From the NCBI RefSeq assembly GCF_003253545.1, contig NZ_QKYV01000003.1, positions 202,375-266,374 of the forward strand: a stretch of 64,000 nt of DNA, written 5' to 3'. The notes beneath the pieces are model-generated. The model saw only the letters and a program-made list of their open reading frames with translations, had not been told where the DNA came from and made no database searches. Source of the stretch: Mesonia algae. Its GTDB lineage: Bacteria; Bacteroidota; Bacteroidia; Flavobacteriales; Flavobacteriaceae. Within the stretch, counting starts at the first letter, position 1. Every line of letters begins with the position of its first letter. The position numbers and the translations under genes were made by a program. Positions 1-7,726 of the stretch are shown here, one piece after another.

Positions 1-164
1 AATAAAAATGAACCGTGTTATTAACCTAATCTATAAAATATTTCACAACCTAAATTAACACATAAAAAAAAATTGCCTCTTATATTCTCAAAATTAAATG
101 TAAAGGAAAACTAACCCAACACGAAGAAATAAAAGTATTTGCTAAACTGAACGACCAAAAAGAA
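1..164. repeat. 164-bp direct repeat, copy 1
   Basis: This stretch is identical to 1939-2102 as far as I can read base by base. It contains the tail of a lipoprotein frame (NKNEPCY then stop at the second copy), a short spacer, and the head of a toxin-tail frame (LTQHEEIKVFAKLNDQKE). It therefore spans the junction between one immunity-like gene and the next toxin tail. That suggests duplication of a whole toxin-plus-partner unit. After the repeat, copy 1 continues into an intact metzincin tail and copy 2 into a deleted one. Confidence 0.92.
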
Positions 165-167
165 GAA

Positions 168-1031
168 GTGGGCAAGTTGATGGTTTTTAAAAATGCCAAT
201 TATAACGAGTTAGAATTTGACATCACTCCTGTAAGAATCGTCCGGAAGGGCGCCGTTTCATCAGACCAGTCAGCTATAGAAATGGACAAGGGTTTTGGCG
301 ATCCATCTAAGCCCATAACGGACGACCTTAAAAACCTCGAAACCTATTTAAACTCCCTAAGCTTAAACCAAACACTCTTAAAAGCTAACATTGACACTGT
401 TTATGATATTGAGATAGATGAAGCACAATGGATTGCAGATGGATTGATTTTTAGTTCAACAAAAATTTTTAAAGATGTAGAAATTTTAGATAAGCTATTT
501 GAGGAATTCCAGAAACAACATCCAAGTGCTGCCAAAAATAGTGGGCTGATTTCATTTCTATCACCTCTCAGGCGAGATGGAGCAGGAGGTCAAGGCGACC
601 TATATGATATCGATGCCAAAAGCTTTGTTATTTATAACACCAATTTAAGTTCTAAAGACTCCTTTGCTCATGAGATAGGACATGTTTTGGGGCTTAAACA
701 CTCTTTTCATAAATATTCACAAACAAGGTTAAATCAATATAACTTATTTGTAAAGCAAGTAGATAATCGAATTAATTATATGTTTGATAATAAGTATCCT
801 GAAAATGAAATTACAGAACTTTGGAAAGATTACAAGAAGGATTACGCAGATGCTCGCGGTTCTCTAAAAACCTATTATCATTATTTTAAAACTAAAGATG
901 TGTTCAAACAAGCTACTACTGAAAATATGATGGATTATTCTAATGAAAAGGATGCCCAAAAAAATATCATTCAAACAAATAATAACAGCAGAATCTCTTT
1001 TTGGAAATATCAATGGGATATAATGCAATGA
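168..1031 (+). CDS. metzincin-type metalloprotease, probable T6SS effector C-terminal toxin tail
   Basis: This is a 287-residue frame with a zinc-protease motif HEIGHVLGLKH at about residues 168-178 (zinc ligands H168, H172, H178 and catalytic E169). A Met-turn-like ENMMDYS follows near residue 253, which fits the metzincin fold. The N-terminal part (GKLMVFKNANYNELEFDI, then SLNQTLLKANI) resembles the linker I know from Bacteroidota T6SS-associated effectors. The frame is open back to about position 66 with no ATG, so the start is uncertain: GTG 168 or ATG 180. It may be an orphan tail normally fused to a larger carrier upstream of the window. It is followed 23 bp later by a MORN-repeat protein, the likely immunity partner. 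Fold assignment is good; secretion and toxicity are inferred. Confidence 0.75.
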   Translation: MGKLMVFKNANYNELEFDITPVRIVRKGAVSSDQSAIEMDKGFGDPSKPITDDLKNLETYLNSLSLNQTLLKANIDTVYDIEIDEAQWIADGLIFSSTKIFKDVEILDKLFEEFQKQHPSAAKNSGLISFLSPLRRDGAGGQGDLYDIDAKSFVIYNTNLSSKDSFAHEIGHVLGLKHSFHKYSQTRLNQYNLFVKQVDNRINYMFDNKYPENEITELWKDYKKDYADARGSLKTYYHYFKTKDVFKQATTENMMDYSNEKDAQKNIIQTNNNSRISFWKYQWDIMQ

Positions 1032-1054
1032 GAAATAACTAATTATTACTCGAA

Positions 1055-1621
1055 ATGAAAAATTTAATTTTATTAATTGTCTTAATGCAATTTGGAAAAG
1101 GTTTCTCGCAAAAGGAGCCACCAATTCCAACAATTTGGATTTCCCCAATTGATATATACATTAAAACAGAGGCTGGTATAAAAACTTATTACAAAAAAAG
1201 AAACAAAAAAAAATTAAATTCAAAATATGCCATTTTCTTGGAAAGAACCATTCCCACAGACACACCCATAAAAGATTATTACGAGTATATAGTAGAAGAA
1301 GGGGTTTTCAAACACGGCTACAAACATGGCCTATGGAAAACTACTTACGAAAACAAGCTGGTCAAGACCGAAAACTACAACAATGGCCTAATGGTAGGCC
1401 GCTACCGCGTGTTCAATACCAATGGTGATGTATTGTACAAAACAACTTTTGGCCCGCAAGGCAATGGTAAATACAAGGATTATTACTACACCACTGGAAC
1501 CCTTAAAGAAGAGGGCAATTACGAAAACGGTAAAAAACAAGGCGAATGGTGCCGCTTTGATGAAAAGGGCGATCTTGTGGAGACCCTTCACTATAATGAG
1601 GGAATGCCTAAAAAAGAATAA
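1055..1621 (+). CDS. exported MORN-repeat protein, probable immunity protein
   Basis: This 188-residue protein has an N-terminal signal peptide (hydrophobic residues 3-17, ending FSQ). A variable region of about 65 residues follows, then MORN-type repeats (G-x-W/Y-x-x-Y-x-x-G patterns such as HGLWKTTYENK, GNGKYKDYYYTTG and KQGEWCRFDEKG). The repeat half is nearly the same as that of the gene at 4442-5026, while the N-terminal half differs. That is what one expects of paralogous immunity proteins with a swapped specificity region. It lies directly behind the metzincin toxin tail. Both MORN genes share a similar short sequence (TTCGAA or CTCGAA) just before the ATG. Immunity function is inferred from position only. 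Confidence 0.7.
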   Translation: MKNLILLIVLMQFGKGFSQKEPPIPTIWISPIDIYIKTEAGIKTYYKKRNKKKLNSKYAIFLERTIPTDTPIKDYYEYIVEEGVFKHGYKHGLWKTTYENKLVKTENYNNGLMVGRYRVFNTNGDVLYKTTFGPQGNGKYKDYYYTTGTLKEEGNYENGKKQGEWCRFDEKGDLVETLHYNEGMPKKE

Positions 1622-1651
1622 GTGTCAACACATACACTTCAAAGAAAAGGG

Positions 1652-1962
1652 ATGCTATCATTAAAAGTTATTTGCCTTATACTCTTAGTCTTATTGATTG
1701 GGTGTAAGCTTAAGTCACAAATAAAACCTCCAATTTTACAACCAGATAATATAAAAATTGTAGTCAATCTAGAAAAACATGAAGTAGATGAAGAAGCAGT
1801 TATCAAGGAAAAGGGACGGTAAAAAACAATTTTAAATATGGTAAATGGACTTATTACAACAAACAAGGAAAAACAGATAGCATCAAAACTTACAAGCTAC
1901 AAGATTCATTAGATGTTCGGTTCCCACATTGTCTTTTTAATAAAAATGAACCGTGTTATTAA
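1652..1962 (+). pseudogene. frameshifted small lipoprotein
   Basis: The ATG at 1652 begins a lipoprotein signal (LILLVLLIGC, lipobox Cys). The frame stops at 1822, but the protein clearly goes on in another frame from about 1816 (TVKNNFKYGKWTYYNKQGKT, a MORN-like piece) to a stop at 1960-1962. The stop lies inside the 164-bp repeat. A single indel around 1810-1816 (AAGGGA) would explain this. It follows the MORN gene and probably belonged to the same immunity group. Confidence 0.6.
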
Positions 1963-2102
1963 CCTAATCTATAAAATATTTCACAACCTAAATTAACACA
2001 TAAAAAAAAATTGCCTCTTATATTCTCAAAATTAAATGTAAAGGAAAACTAACCCAACACGAAGAAATAAAAGTATTTGCTAAACTGAACGACCAAAAAG
2101 AA
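1939..2102. repeat. 164-bp direct repeat, copy 2
   Basis: This is the second copy of the sequence at 1-164. Divergence begins right after ...GACCAAAAAGAA. Copy 1 goes into the GKLMVFKN linker of the metzincin tail. Copy 2 jumps straight to the last part of a metzincin-like tail, so most of the toxin domain has been deleted here. Confidence 0.92.
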
Positions 2103-2246
2103 ACCAAAGAGCATTATATGGATTAAAACCAAGACACTAACGGGAATGAAAATACAGATATGGAGCGCAAGGTTTTTTATAAATGGCAATGGGATAAAAT
2201 GTGTAAAACAGGAATTGCTGGAAATTATTTACAAGAAGAAAATTAA
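2049..2246 (+). pseudogene. deleted metzincin toxin tail remnant
   Basis: The frame reads LTQHEEIKVFAKLNDQKE and then KEHYMD, a stop, then NQDTNGNENTDMERKVFYKWQWDKM and on to a stop at 2244-2246. The end matches the C-terminus of the intact tail (SFWKYQWDIMQ, MMDYSNE). The zinc-binding core is missing and there is one in-frame stop. It sits just before a lipoprotein gene at 2253, repeating the toxin-then-partner pattern. Confidence 0.65.
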
Positions 2247-2252
2247 TATATC

Positions 2253-2777
2253 ATGAAGAAGCTAATTTTACTAATTTCTGTTACACTGCTCCTAATTTCC
2301 TGTAATAAAAGTATTTATTATGAGTATTTAAGCAATGGGAAATATGCAACCTTCGAAATACAAAATAATAATATTGCTGTTTATAGAAGTAACAGCAACA
2401 ATTATATTTATACAAGAAGTACTACAATATTAAATAAAGTTGATTCAACCATTAGTTTCAGCTTACCTTATTCGATGTATTATTTTGAAAAAGATCAAGA
2501 AAAATTTAATTTATGTGGGTTTAAACATAAAACAAATGAAGATAAATATATGCTAATAACTTATCTAAAATCAAATGAGGATAGTATCATTTCTATCAGC
2601 AAAGCTGATAGAAATCGATTTTTAAAAAATGGGTCCTGTTTTGTAGAAAACAATGTTAATTGGTTTCCACCCTACTTTACACGAGTCAAAAAAATAGATT
2701 ATAAAAAATTCAATCTTCCCCAGATAGAAGATAAGTATTTAAAGGACCCTATAAAAGCCCCCAAGACTTATGAATAG
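2253..2777 (+). CDS. lipoprotein, possible orphan immunity protein
   Basis: This 174-residue protein has a clear lipoprotein signal (KKLILLISVTLLLISC, Cys at about residue 17). I do not recognise the mature domain, which looks mixed alpha/beta and Tyr/Asn/Lys rich. The start ATG is 6 bp after the end of the deleted metzincin remnant. By analogy with the other units it would be the immunity partner of that lost toxin. This is inferred from order only. Confidence 0.6.
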   Translation: MKKLILLISVTLLLISCNKSIYYEYLSNGKYATFEIQNNNIAVYRSNSNNYIYTRSTTILNKVDSTISFSLPYSMYYFEKDQEKFNLCGFKHKTNEDKYMLITYLKSNEDSIISISKADRNRFLKNGSCFVENNVNWFPPYFTRVKKIDYKKFNLPQIEDKYLKDPIKAPKTYE

Positions 2778-2847
2778 ATAATTAAAAACCCTTGAAAATT
2801 TTACTATAATCGTTCTTTGACATACCATAACTTTAAAAAACTTACTT

Positions 2848-2946
2848 ATGTCAGTGAATTGCCTAATAATAAATGGTAATTCCACTACAGAATTAAAAAC
2901 ACTTTACGACGCTCCTGGCAGCGATTATACAAAAATCAAACTTTAG
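2848..2946 (+). pseudogene. toxin-tail C-terminal fragment
   Basis: This is a 32-residue frame ending ELKTLYDAPGSDYTKIKL. It stops 3 bp before the next lipoprotein ATG at 2950. It is too short to be a full gene and sits where a toxin tail sits in neighbouring units, so I read it as the stump of another toxin. Weak call; it could be chance coding. Confidence 0.3.
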
Positions 2947-2949
2947 ATC

Positions 2950-3468
2950 ATGAAGCTATTTTTCAACATTTTTATTCTCATTCTTTTTATTGGCTGCAAT
3001 GAAAAGCATAAAGAGACTCTTGTAGATACCATAAACAAAAGGCAGGAACCAGTTCAGTTTACAATCCCAGAAAGTTTACAAAGCCACAGGGATGTGTTGA
3101 TTGACACTTTATTTTTGAGCATTCCTTCTGAAGGAAGTATTGTTAAGGTATATAAACGAGAAGATAGTGTAAAACTTTTTAGAATTGACGCTATAGCAAT
3201 AATGGATAAGTACAGTTACGAAATTCTTAACTATCTTGATTCAAGCATTATAAAAAAAACCACTCAAAAATATAACAAACCTCTCACTGTGCGGGACGTA
3301 AAACTTAAAAGTACTAATGAAGAATTTTTTAAGTTAAAAAAAGACAAATTGTCTTTATATGTTAGAAACGAAAGTATCATAGAAAATAGAGAAATCAATA
3401 CAAAGAGCGAAAAAAATGTATTAGATTTGGTTAAGCAGATTAACCATAAAATTTCTCAAACCCAATAA
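2950..3468 (+). CDS. lipoprotein, possible orphan immunity protein
   Basis: This 172-residue protein has a lipoprotein signal (FFNIFILILFIGC, lipobox Cys at about residue 16). The mature domain is Lys/Glu rich and I cannot assign it to a family. It lies between a toxin-tail stump and the M15-peptidase remnant. Its place in the array suggests an immunity role; nothing in the sequence proves it. Confidence 0.6.
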   Translation: MKLFFNIFILILFIGCNEKHKETLVDTINKRQEPVQFTIPESLQSHRDVLIDTLFLSIPSEGSIVKVYKREDSVKLFRIDAIAIMDKYSYEILNYLDSSIIKKTTQKYNKPLTVRDVKLKSTNEEFFKLKKDKLSLYVRNESIIENREINTKSEKNVLDLVKQINHKISQTQ

Positions 3469-3472
3469 TAAA

Positions 3473-4165
3473 ATCAAAGTCATTCCTCTTTCAATAGAAG
3501 ACGAACGTAAAGTAGCTATTGAAACCACGGTAGGAAACTTTTGTAGCACCGATTATCTAAACAAAGATAATTATAGTTATATGGCCATTATAAAGGTAAG
3601 CCTAGACCCTGCCAATGAGGACGATTTAGAGTCTTGGCAAGATAAATTAAAAGAGCTCGAAAATAAAAAAGCATTTTTATATCTATTGGTTGATGCCCAC
3701 AGCAATAACGCTGACAAAGAAGTGATTTACCACAGTCGTAACCCAGATGCCGATGGCAATCTGGTTACAGATTCCATTAAAAACCATTGGCTGGATATGG
3801 AGGAGGAATTGGTTTGAGTTGAAGAATGCTTGTTCAGAGACTTGGGATATAGCCAGTAACGCAAGGATAAACGAGCTTCATCCAAAAGTAAAATGCCCTG
3901 CCAAGAACTTCATTAATACTGTTGAAGGTGAGCTAGGCATCAAACTATGGGTAATTAACTAGTCTAGTGGGTATAGATATTTTGCAGAGCAGACTGAACT
4001 GTATAACAAAGAAAGAACTACCTCTGGGATGTTCTTACAAATGCAAATGCTGGACAAAGCTATCATAATTACGGCGTTGCCATAGATGTTGTCGAAATCA
4101 AAGATGGAAGCACAAACTGGGATGGAGCCATGTTCGACAAAATTGCACCTTATGCAAAAGCTGAA
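3473..4165 (+). pseudogene. broken T6SS effector tail with M15 (D-Ala-D-Ala peptidase-like) domain
   Basis: The remnant runs over at least three frames. The first part (IPLSIEDERKVAIETT ... MAIIKVSLDPANEDD ... LLVDAHSNNADKEVIYH ... NHWLDMEEEL) is the linker type seen before toxin domains in Bacteroidota effectors. From about 3810 another frame reads RINELHPKVKCPAKNFIN ... GELGIKL. Further pieces match GYR-F-EQTELYNK and SYHNYGVAIDVVEIKDGS, all typical of M15 peptidoglycan peptidases (the H...D zinc segment YHNYGVAIDV is still readable near 4065). Several frameshifts and stops mean no intact product. At about 4166 it passes abruptly into a metzincin fragment. Confidence 0.7.
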
Positions 4166-4445
4166 GGTTTTTGAAAGAAATCGGTTTATTCAACAAGTTG
4201 ATGAACAAATAAGCCATATGCAAGAAAATAGTTATTCCAAAAAAGAAATTGCAAAGTTTTTGAAAAAACACAAGAAAATGTATAAAATGTCAAGGGAAGA
4301 TTTAAATGTATATTATAGAAACTTACCAAAATTCATACAATCAGAGACAGAAAATTTTATGGATTATTATAACATAGAAAAATCATTTTGAAAGTTTCAA
4401 TGGAAGGCATTACAAGATGATATTTTAAAATTTTATTCGAAATGA
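4166..4445 (+). pseudogene. metzincin toxin tail, C-terminal fragment
   Basis: The frame reads FIQQVDEQISHMQENSYSKK ... SRED-LNVYYRNLPKF ... TENFMDYYNIEKSF, then TGA, then KFQWKALQDDILKFYSK. It aligns by eye with residues 190-287 of the intact toxin at 168-1031, and the TGA stands where that protein has the Trp of SFWKYQW. The HExxH core is absent. Its stop overlaps the ATG of the following MORN gene. It is fused behind the M15 remnant, so it marks a recombination joint. Confidence 0.65.
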
Positions 4446-5026
4446 TTATAATACGTATTATAGTATTTTTATTTATAGTATTAACCAGCAACTTAGTGAA
4501 CTCTCAGAAAAAAAAGATTGAGGCCATTACGATTCCAACAGAATCACATACCGTAGATATTGTTGTTGAACAAGGAACACCTCGATTTCATCGAAAATCT
4601 GACAATCACTTTTTAGCTGGAGAACACATATTTATAAAAACTAAACTTAATAGGGATACTGATATTGCAAACAGTTATTACCCCACAGCCATCAGAAGCA
4701 TAGGCCTTTTCAAAAACGGCTACAAAGACGGCCTTTGGAAAACCACCTACGAAAACAAACTGGTCAAGACCCAAAACTACAATAACGGTCTGGTGATAGG
4801 CCGTTACCGGGTATATAACAACAATGGCGATGTACTGTACAAAATAACTTTTGGTTCACAAGGCAACGGTAAATACAAGGATTATTATTACAATACGGGA
4901 ACATTAAAAGAGGAAGGTCAATATGAAAACGGCAAAAAGCAAGGCGAATGGTGCCGTTTTGATGAAGAAGGAACTTTAATAGAGAGTATTGATTATAGGA
5001 AGGGCGTCCCTATAGAAAAAGAATAG
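4442..5026 (+). CDS. exported MORN-repeat protein, probable immunity protein
   Basis: This 194-residue protein has a signal peptide (IIRIIVFLFIVLTSNLVNSQ) and a variable region to about residue 85. The MORN-repeat half that follows closely matches the gene at 1055-1621 (NGYKDGLWKTTYENK, GNGKYKDYYYNTG, GKKQGEWCRFDEEG). It sits directly behind a metzincin fragment, as its paralogue sits behind the intact metzincin. The shared repeat half with a divergent N-terminal half supports paralogous partner proteins. Function inferred. Confidence 0.7.
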   Translation: MIIIRIIVFLFIVLTSNLVNSQKKKIEAITIPTESHTVDIVVEQGTPRFHRKSDNHFLAGEHIFIKTKLNRDTDIANSYYPTAIRSIGLFKNGYKDGLWKTTYENKLVKTQNYNNGLVIGRYRVYNNNGDVLYKITFGSQGNGKYKDYYYNTGTLKEEGQYENGKKQGEWCRFDEEGTLIESIDYRKGVPIEKE

Positions 5027-5047
5027 AGGGTCTATAAAAACGATGTG

Positions 5048-5869
5048 ATGACAAAATTTTTTTATTTTTTCCTATGTTTTTTATTGATAAGCTGCTACTC
5101 TACTGGTCAGTCAAACCACTTGAAGCTCGAGAGTGTCTCTGAAGCCTATTTTAATTCTGGTAAAAAACTAATTCTGAAACCTGATATAGAATCAACCGAT
5201 AATTTGAGCGGCATACTGTTTACCAGTAACAAAGAAGATTCTGATAAACTTAATCTTATCTATTTAGAAGGGAACTCATATGATGAAAACTTCACCCTAA
5301 AAAACGACACTGCCTCCATATCTGGTAGTTTTTTAAAAAATGAAGAGATACAAATAGTTGTTTCGGAGAAAAAAGAAACCTTAAAAAAACAAAAAAGTTT
5401 TTCAAGGGGTGTTTTTAAAATTTCTCAAGGCAGATTTAAACAGACGGTTCAACCTTTTAGAAACTATATGGATAAAAACGAAATTTTTGAAGAGAAATAT
5501 GAACTCTTGTACCAAAAAGAAAAAAACGGAAGCACCTACCTATACCTTTACTATGAGCATCCTTCTTTAGGATATTCCAGGCCGAGAGGAAATTGCGGTT
5601 TAGGAATAGAATCTTATTTATGCTGGTTAAAAGTTGGGGAGAACTTAAAGGATGTAGAGCAGAGCACTCACCAATTACACTCTTGTCACTCCTATAAAAA
5701 TCCAATTATAGAGAACACCTCAGGTTTCGATATCGACAGTTTAAAGGAAGAAATAAACAAATCTCCTACTATAAATATCACAGTAGAATCCAATGAAGGT
5801 AAAAAAGCATTACGCGTCAATTTAAAGAATATAGAAAAAGGCATTGAGGTGATTGACACCCATAGATGA
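5048..5869 (+). CDS. lipoprotein of unknown function
   Basis: I place the start at ATG 5048 (a GTG lies one codon earlier). The lipoprotein signal is TKFFYFFLCFLLISC, followed by about 255 mature residues. Several Cys occur in the C-terminal half (NCGLGIESYLCW, LHSCHSYK), which may form disulfides in the periplasm. I do not recognise the domain. It follows the second MORN gene 22 bp downstream and may be co-transcribed with it as a second partner protein. Confidence 0.6.
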   Translation: MTKFFYFFLCFLLISCYSTGQSNHLKLESVSEAYFNSGKKLILKPDIESTDNLSGILFTSNKEDSDKLNLIYLEGNSYDENFTLKNDTASISGSFLKNEEIQIVVSEKKETLKKQKSFSRGVFKISQGRFKQTVQPFRNYMDKNEIFEEKYELLYQKEKNGSTYLYLYYEHPSLGYSRPRGNCGLGIESYLCWLKVGENLKDVEQSTHQLHSCHSYKNPIIENTSGFDIDSLKEEINKSPTINITVESNEGKKALRVNLKNIEKGIEVIDTHR

Positions 5870-5901
5870 GTTTATAAAAAATAGACGCTCGAAAACTTAC
5901 C

Positions 5902-6174
5902 AAGCTGAACGACTAAAAAGAAGAGGTAGGCAAGTTGATGGTTTGTAAAAATACTGATTACAAAGAAAATACAGTGGATATATATATAATCAAGTCTTTT
6001 CTAAATGATTATTTTGCATTTGACAAAACTATTATTGGTTCTGAACTACCTAAAATTGGTGGAATATCTGGTAATGATAAGCCGTATTGGGTTTTAGACA
6101 GAGATTCACCTCAATCTGGGTTTTATGTTGAACATGTTTGTAGTGAGAATGATGAAGATTTAAGTGAATATTAA
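5902..6174 (+). pseudogene. toxin-tail remnant with a different tail domain
   Basis: The head (KLND, stop, KEEVGKLMVCKNTDYKENTVDI) is the same linker as in the intact toxin at 168, but a TAA interrupts it. The remaining part (about 60 residues, ending SGFYVEHVCSENDEDLSEY) is unlike the metzincin, so a different toxin once stood here. A short product from ATG 5938 (78 residues) remains possible. It is followed 10 bp later by a lipoprotein. Confidence 0.55.
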
Positions 6175-6184
6175 AAATTAAATA

Positions 6185-6880
6185 ATGAAAAAGTTCATTT
6201 TAACAGTGCTGGCTGTTACAGTTTTATCGGGATGTCTCGATAAAGCAGATAAGAAGAAATCCACAACAGCACTTGAACGTGTGGCACCTGTAGACGAGAA
6301 TAATACTATAAAACAATCCCAAGAGGCTCGAGTATTATACGAAAACAGGAATTATAAAATATTATATGAGATCATTGACAGTTCCTTTGATGTGCCCTCG
6401 CTTTCAATTTATACCAATAAATCAGATACATTATTGAACTTTAAACCTAATGGAACGGATTACCTTAGTGTAATGCCTCCAAGACTACTTAAAGAAAACA
6501 AAAATTATTTTATTTATGTTAACGAATATAGCGAAGGCAGTGGTAATCTAAATAAAAAACATTTTTATTATTTGGACACTTTAGACAAAAAGCTTAGAAC
6601 TGTAGAAATAATTGAAGGAAGCAATGTTTATAAAGATTCTCTAAAATTAAAGGATAACGTTTTCTTGAAAAAAGGAGAATACTTTTCTTTGGATGGCACG
6701 GGACAACCTCTTTTTCTTAAAGATAGCCTAAGCTTTATGTTTAATATTTATAAAGGAAATACACTAAAACGAAAGGGGAAATACTATAAAACGTTGTTCG
6801 GTAAATATACGATTAAAAAAAACAAAGAAGGAGACTATAAACTCATACCTGTTAACTTTGAAACAGAAGAAATGAATTAA
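6185..6880 (+). CDS. lipoprotein, possible immunity protein
   Basis: This 231-residue protein has a lipoprotein signal (KKFILTVLAVTVLSGC, Cys at about residue 17) and a charged linker (DKADKKK). The mature domain is beta-rich by appearance and I cannot assign it. It follows a broken toxin tail. By the pattern of the array it may have been that tail's immunity protein. Confidence 0.6.
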   Translation: MKKFILTVLAVTVLSGCLDKADKKKSTTALERVAPVDENNTIKQSQEARVLYENRNYKILYEIIDSSFDVPSLSIYTNKSDTLLNFKPNGTDYLSVMPPRLLKENKNYFIYVNEYSEGSGNLNKKHFYYLDTLDKKLRTVEIIEGSNVYKDSLKLKDNVFLKKGEYFSLDGTGQPLFLKDSLSFMFNIYKGNTLKRKGKYYKTLFGKYTIKKNKEGDYKLIPVNFETEEMN

Positions 6881-6881
6881 C

Positions 6882-7547
6882 TGTCCAAAAAAGAAAAAGG
6901 GGAAAACATTACTTTCAAAAGGTTAAGCAAAGCATCAGTAGGAAAAGAGGTCTATATCTTGGTGAAAGCCAAAGATTTTAAAAATAAATGTAAAGCAAGG
7001 AAAAGAAGAAGGCATTGTAGTTCAAGACGGGCCCTTCCTCTTTCAATAGAAGACGGACGTAAAGTAGCTATTGAAGCCACAGCTGAAAACTTTTGTAGCA
7101 CCGATTATCTAAACAAAGATAATTATAGTAATATGGCCATTATAAAAGTAACCCTAGATCTTGCTAACGAGAATGATGTAGACTCTTGGAAAAGCAAACT
7201 AGAAAATCTTGACAATAAAAAAACTTTCTATATCTATTGGTAGATGCCCATAGTAATAACGCTAACAAAGAAGTGATTTACCATGGACGTAATTCTGAGA
7301 CAAATGGCAATCCAGATAAAATACTATCAAAAACCATTGGTTGGATATGGAAAGCAAGTGGTTTCAACTCATCATACCTAGCTGATGTAAAGCTAAACTT
7401 AGAAAAGAACAACTCAAAATTATTGCTTCTAATATTTCTGACTCTAATATAGACGAACATATTGAAAGACTAAACAAAGAAAGTATCTCAAATAGAAACT
7501 TTTTTGAAACCAATAATAAATTTAACAATTTTTACAAATTGCAGTAG
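6882..7547 (+). pseudogene. broken T6SS effector tail (linker copy 2)
   Basis: An open frame from 6882 reads ENITFKRLSKASVGKEVYILVKAKDF, then LPLSIEDGRKVAIEA and MAIIKVTLDLANEND. A frameshift near 7235 leads to LLVDAHSNNANKEVIYHGRN, and further shifts to a last piece AKLRKEQLKIIASNISDSNI ... NNFYKLQ (about 7390-7547). The segment 7035-7345 is nearly identical to 3485-3790. The final toxin piece differs from both M15 and metzincin and is not recognised. Confidence 0.65.
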
Positions 7548-7726
7548 GGTATAATGCGCAAAACAATAATTACAAGTAATTATTTACTGAAAGAATTTCG
7601 ATTTTTTATTCACATTTAAAGATTACTTTAATGTTTTAACAAAAAGTTTGCTTTTAGAAATGTTAATATGCATAAAATTACAGTAGTTTTAAGTTTAAAT
7701 TAAACTTGCTTTATACAGTCTTATTT
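7548..7726. other. intergenic region before tssH
   Basis: This is 179 bp of very AT-rich DNA (GC far lower than the genes) between the last toxin remnant and tssH. It should hold the T6SS promoter. I see TTTG at about 7647 but no convincing TAnnTTTG at the right spacing, so I name no promoter. No further coding signal is seen. Confidence 0.4.

Noticed and set aside
7706-7726. TTG start of TssH seven codons upstream
   Set aside because: The ATG at 7727 gives the usual short N-terminus before the ClpN domain (MQTLTFPLSS...).
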